DNA from: an uncultured Acidimicrobiaceae bacterium
Lineage (GTDB): Bacteria > Actinomycetota > Acidimicrobiia > Acidimicrobiales > Ilumatobacteraceae
Assembly: GCA_903919215.1 (NCBI GenBank)
Contig: CAIXHI010000001.1
Location: forward strand, 1-8,010
Length of the DNA: 8,010 nucleotides
Direction of reading: 5' to 3'
Positions 6,354 to 8,010 of this stretch are shown one piece after another. The translations under genes and the position numbers were made by a program. The stretch's first letter is position 1, and each line of letters starts with the position of its first letter. The notes under the pieces were generated by a model. That model was given only the letters and a program-made list of their open reading frames with translations. It searched no databases and was not told the origin of the DNA.

Positions 6354-6535
6354 GCGACCCCCTCCCCGACACGCAGCAGTCGCCGATCGGGCACGTGCCC
6401 GGTCTCGAACGACTCGACACGAAGGGACCCTGCATGTCGTGCGGCGGTCCCCACGCGCGCATGTGGGGAACGCGCGATGGCGCGGCGCGGTTGTGCCCCA
6501 CCTGCGCCACGCTCCACGGCCTCGGTTGCCCCTAA
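6350..6535 (+). CDS. Small zinc-ribbon protein, co-translated with exonuclease III
   Basis: A 61-aa protein starting with GTG at 6350, which overlaps the exonuclease stop in a GTGA arrangement typical of translational coupling. Residues 1-27 are polar with no clear structure. Residues 28-52 hold CMSCGG (C28, C31) and CPTC (C49, C52), a CxxC-x17-CxxC arrangement that should fold as a zinc ribbon or treble-clef knuckle; an extra Cys (C60) sits one residue from the end. No named family is recognised. Zinc ribbons of this size bind nucleic acid or protein, so an accessory role in repair is possible but inferred only from the overlap. The longer in-frame extension to ATG 6179 lies inside the exonuclease gene and is rejected as a shadow. 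Confidence 0.7.
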   Translation: MSDPLPDTQQSPIGHVPGLERLDTKGPCMSCGGPHARMWGTRDGAARLCPTCATLHGLGCP

Positions 6536-6543
6536 CCATTGTC

Positions 6544-6578
6544 GGCGTTGAGGTACGGACAGGTCAGTCCTGAACGCC
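6544..6578. terminator. Possible bidirectional terminator between convergent genes
   Basis: GGCGTT (6544-6549) pairs with AACGCC (6573-6578), and GGAC (6557-6560) with GTCC (6567-6570) inside it. This forms an interrupted hairpin in the 61-base gap between the zinc-ribbon stop and the convergent lysine-rich gene. There is no T-run on either side, so termination is plausible by position more than by strength. Confidence 0.3.
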
Positions 6579-6596
6579 AACTTGTGTCAGTGGCGG

Positions 6597-6713
6597 TCAG
6601 AGAAGACCGGAACCACCGCGGTGGTCCTTCTTCTCCTTCTTGACGGCGCGCTTCTCTTTCAGCGACTTGCCCGACTTCTTGGCGGCGGCCTTTTGTGGTG
6701 TCTTCCCAGCCAT
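6597..6713 (-). CDS. 38-aa lysine-rich small protein (hypothetical)
   Basis: A short gene of 38 codons plus TGA, starting MAGKTPQKAAAKKSGKSLKE and ending GGSGLL. It has 11 Lys and 2 Arg against 3 acidic residues, so it is highly basic, with an alanine/lysine helix-prone middle (residues 8-29). The ATG has an excellent Shine-Dalgarno (GAGAGGAGAG, with AGGAG about 6-7 bases upstream), which is the main reason to call it real. The repeated SLKEKRA-x-KK pattern resembles small basic proteins I recall from actinobacteria, but I cannot verify that. It lies 112 bases downstream of rskA on the same strand and faces the zinc-ribbon gene. A nucleic-acid or ribosome-associated role is only a guess from composition. 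Confidence 0.75.
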   Translation of the reverse strand: MAGKTPQKAAAKKSGKSLKEKRAVKKEKKDHRGGSGLL

Positions 6714-6786
6714 GGTGCTCTCCTCTCGTTCGACGCTCGCGGGATGCGGCGACGACGTACCGGCGCGTAAGGCGGTGACTCAACGT

Positions 6787-6801
6787 CCACCCTAGCGGTG
6801 G
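6787..6801. other. Small stem-loop downstream of rskA with overlapping TAGGGT
   Basis: CCACC (6787-6791) and GGTGG (6797-6801) pair around CTAGC, about 25 bases after the rskA stop. On the minus strand the same bases contain TAGGGT (6794-6789), a TANNNT-type -10 candidate that would give the lysine-rich gene a leader of about 70 bases carrying its Shine-Dalgarno. Either a weak terminator or a promoter is possible; the sequence does not decide. Confidence 0.25.
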
Positions 6802-6825
6802 CCCGTGCCAGCGTGGTTCCCAGAC

Positions 6826-7563
6826 TCACACCGAGGCGATGAAGATGATCTCGCCCGTGGCGACGTCGGCTCCCGCTGCTGGCTCCACCGTGATTGCCCA
6901 CTTGGCTGGCATCTGCGGTGCGTCGAGCGTGACGTGCACGTTGCCGTCGGCGGCCCGGTCGAGCACATGCATCGCCATCGACTGCTCAGCAGTGATCAGC
7001 CACAACTCGTAGGCCTTCCCGGCCGGGGCGGGGGCCAAACCCTCGCCGATCAGCACCGCGCGGTGCAGCGAGTTCGACCAGGCCACCTTGAACTGACCGG
7101 CGCCACCGGGTTGCGCGTCCAGTTCCAGCATCTGCGCGTCGGGCTGTTCCATCACCTTCGCCAACTCGCCGGCGAAGGAGTCAGTACGGTCGTGGTCGCC
7201 GAACACGGAGATCGCGACGACTAACAGGGCCATCGCGGCGGCAGCCGCCAGCGTGCTGATCATCCAGATGCGCCGGACGGGGGACGCCGGCTGCACCGGG
7301 TGAGTTACTGGCGTCGGCCGTGCGGCAAGCGGCGACTGTTGACGGGTGCGGGTGATTTCGTCGAGCACTCGGGCACGCAGCGCGGGCGGCGGAGCGACGG
7401 ACTGCGCCTCGGCCAAACCGGTGGCGGCTGTGCGGAGCTCGGCCACGTCGATGTGGCACACCTCACACTCTGCGAGGTGAGATTCGAACGCCTCGCGCTC
7501 GTCCGGGTCGAGGGCGTCCAGGGCGTAGGTCGCCGCAAGATGGTGGAGGTCGTGATCGATCAT
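6826..7563 (-). CDS. rskA: Anti-sigma-K factor, RskA-like
   Basis: A 245-aa membrane-anchored anti-sigma factor. Residues 1-45 form the zinc-binding anti-sigma (ZAS) domain, with H29, C33 and C36 in the HLAECEVC motif (H-x3-C-x2-C) that should hold the cognate sigma factor. Residues 46-98 are a Pro/Ala-rich linker, and residues about 99-122 (WMISTLAAAAAMALLVVAIS and on) form a single transmembrane helix. Residues 125-245 are the extracytoplasmic RskA C-terminal domain, with the family hallmark GKAYELWLI (182-190). In the known mycobacterial system, regulated intramembrane proteolysis of RskA releases SigK. The ATG overlaps the sigma stop by 4 bases (ATGA), tying the two by translational coupling. 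No other plausible start is needed. Confidence 0.92.
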   Translation of the reverse strand: MIDHDLHHLAATYALDALDPDEREAFESHLAECEVCHIDVAELRTAATGLAEAQSVAPPPALRARVLDEITRTRQQSPLAARPTPVTHPVQPASPVRRIWMISTLAAAAAMALLVVAISVFGDHDRTDSFAGELAKVMEQPDAQMLELDAQPGGAGQFKVAWSNSLHRAVLIGEGLAPAPAGKAYELWLITAEQSMAMHVLDRAADGNVHVTLDAPQMPAKWAITVEPAAGADVATGEIIFIASV

Positions 7564-8010
7564 TCGCCACCTCCCAGTTCGTCCCTGAGTTTGATCATGC
7601 CATCCCGAATGCGGGTCTTCACGGTGCCTTCGGGAACTCCCAGCAACGCGGCCACCTCACGGTAGGTGTTGCCACCAAAGTACGCCAGTTCCACGGCTTG
7701 TCGTTGCGACTCGGTCAAGGCTGCCAATGCTTTGCGAACACGGAGTTGATCGATCGACGACTCCACCTCGGCAACCACCACGTCATCTGCTGTGCCCACA
7801 CGAACCGAGTCGCGATCATCGCGTTCGCGGCTGGCCTGTTCACTGCGCACACGGTCGACCGCCCGGCGGTGCGCCACGGTGGAGGCCCAGGTTCGTACCG
7901 ATGCCTTCGATCGATCGAAGCGGGTGGCGGAGCGCCACAGCTCCAAGAACACTTCCTGTGCCACCTCTTCGGACTGCGCAGGATCGCGCAACACCCTCAA
8001 CACCACGCCG
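7560..8010 (-). CDS. sigK: ECF RNA polymerase sigma factor, SigK-like (5' truncated by window)
   Basis: 149 codons are visible; the start lies beyond base 8010. Region 2 is present from its middle (VVLRVLRDPAQSEEVAQEVF then LELW), including the RVLRD...EEVAQEVF...LW helix that contacts core polymerase and the WAST-AHRRAVDRVRS promoter-melting segment. Region 4 follows an acidic linker: LTESQRQAVELAYFGGNTY then REVAALLGVPEGTVKTRIRD, the -35-binding helix-turn-helix. The spacing and EGTVKTRIRDG ending match the SigK/SigL-type ECF group paired with RskA. GTG at 8006-8004 is an internal valine codon and not a start, since the upstream half of region 2 is missing. It is co-transcribed with rskA through a 4-base overlap; SigK-type factors often activate their own operon, but that promoter is outside the window. 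Confidence 0.93.
   Translation of the reverse strand, partial: GVVLRVLRDPAQSEEVAQEVFLELWRSATRFDRSKASVRTWASTVAHRRAVDRVRSEQASRERDDRDSVRVGTADDVVVAEVESSIDQLRVRKALAALTESQRQAVELAYFGGNTYREVAALLGVPEGTVKTRIRDGMIKLRDELGGGE

Noticed and set aside
6532..6783. Minus-strand 83-codon open frame overlapping the lysine-rich gene
   Set aside because: It overlaps the 38-codon frame in another reading frame, has no ribosome binding site at its ATG, and its composition (RRE, GEEG, then mixed) looks like an out-of-frame reading.
1..8010. CRISPR, transposon, tRNA/rRNA, phage or defence genes
   Set aside because: No regularly spaced repeats, terminal inverted repeats, transposase or integrase motifs, or tRNA-like cloverleaf were seen; gene content and codon use look uniformly chromosomal.

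Overview
This is a gene-dense, high-GC chromosomal window with no gap over 300 bases between genes. The gene set (SigK/RskA pair, PIG-L deacetylase, short GTGA/ATGA overlaps, TANNNT boxes just ahead of start codons) and the protein flavour point to an actinobacterium. My best guess is the Acidimicrobiia/Ilumatobacter side of the phylum, but that is inference from memory and not a search result.

Region 1 (1-3225, minus strand) is a catabolic-looking operon. In transcription order it holds an amidohydrolase-2 family metal hydrolase (2095-3225), an FGGY carbohydrate kinase (395-2026), and the first 130 codons of a PLP-dependent lyase of the sphingosine-1-phosphate lyase type (1-392, cut by the window edge). 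Kinase and lyase are only 2 bases apart. A kinase feeding a phospho-substrate lyase is an attractive reading, but the substrate is unknown.

Region 2 (3348-3958, minus) holds a cold-shock protein with a good hairpin terminator, and upstream of it a small basic protein with a SHOCT-like C-terminal helix pair.

Region 3 (4104-6535, plus) runs divergently. It has a PIG-L-type deacetylase, a two-ACT-domain GcvR-like protein, exonuclease III, and a 61-aa zinc-ribbon protein whose GTG start overlaps the exonuclease stop. The first three starts lack a Shine-Dalgarno sequence and instead have a -10-like hexamer 6-8 bases upstream, suggesting leaderless transcripts. The minus-strand genes mostly have clear Shine-Dalgarno sequences.

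Region 4 (6597-8010, minus) holds an ECF sigma factor of the SigK type (cut at the window edge), overlapped by 4 bases by its RskA-like anti-sigma factor. After these comes a previously easy-to-miss 38-codon lysine-rich protein.

I found no mobile element, CRISPR array, tRNA, rRNA or defence island. Most of the window is ordinary housekeeping or regulatory content. The points most worth a second look are the kinase/lyase/amidohydrolase operon, the leaderless start pattern and the tiny proteins.
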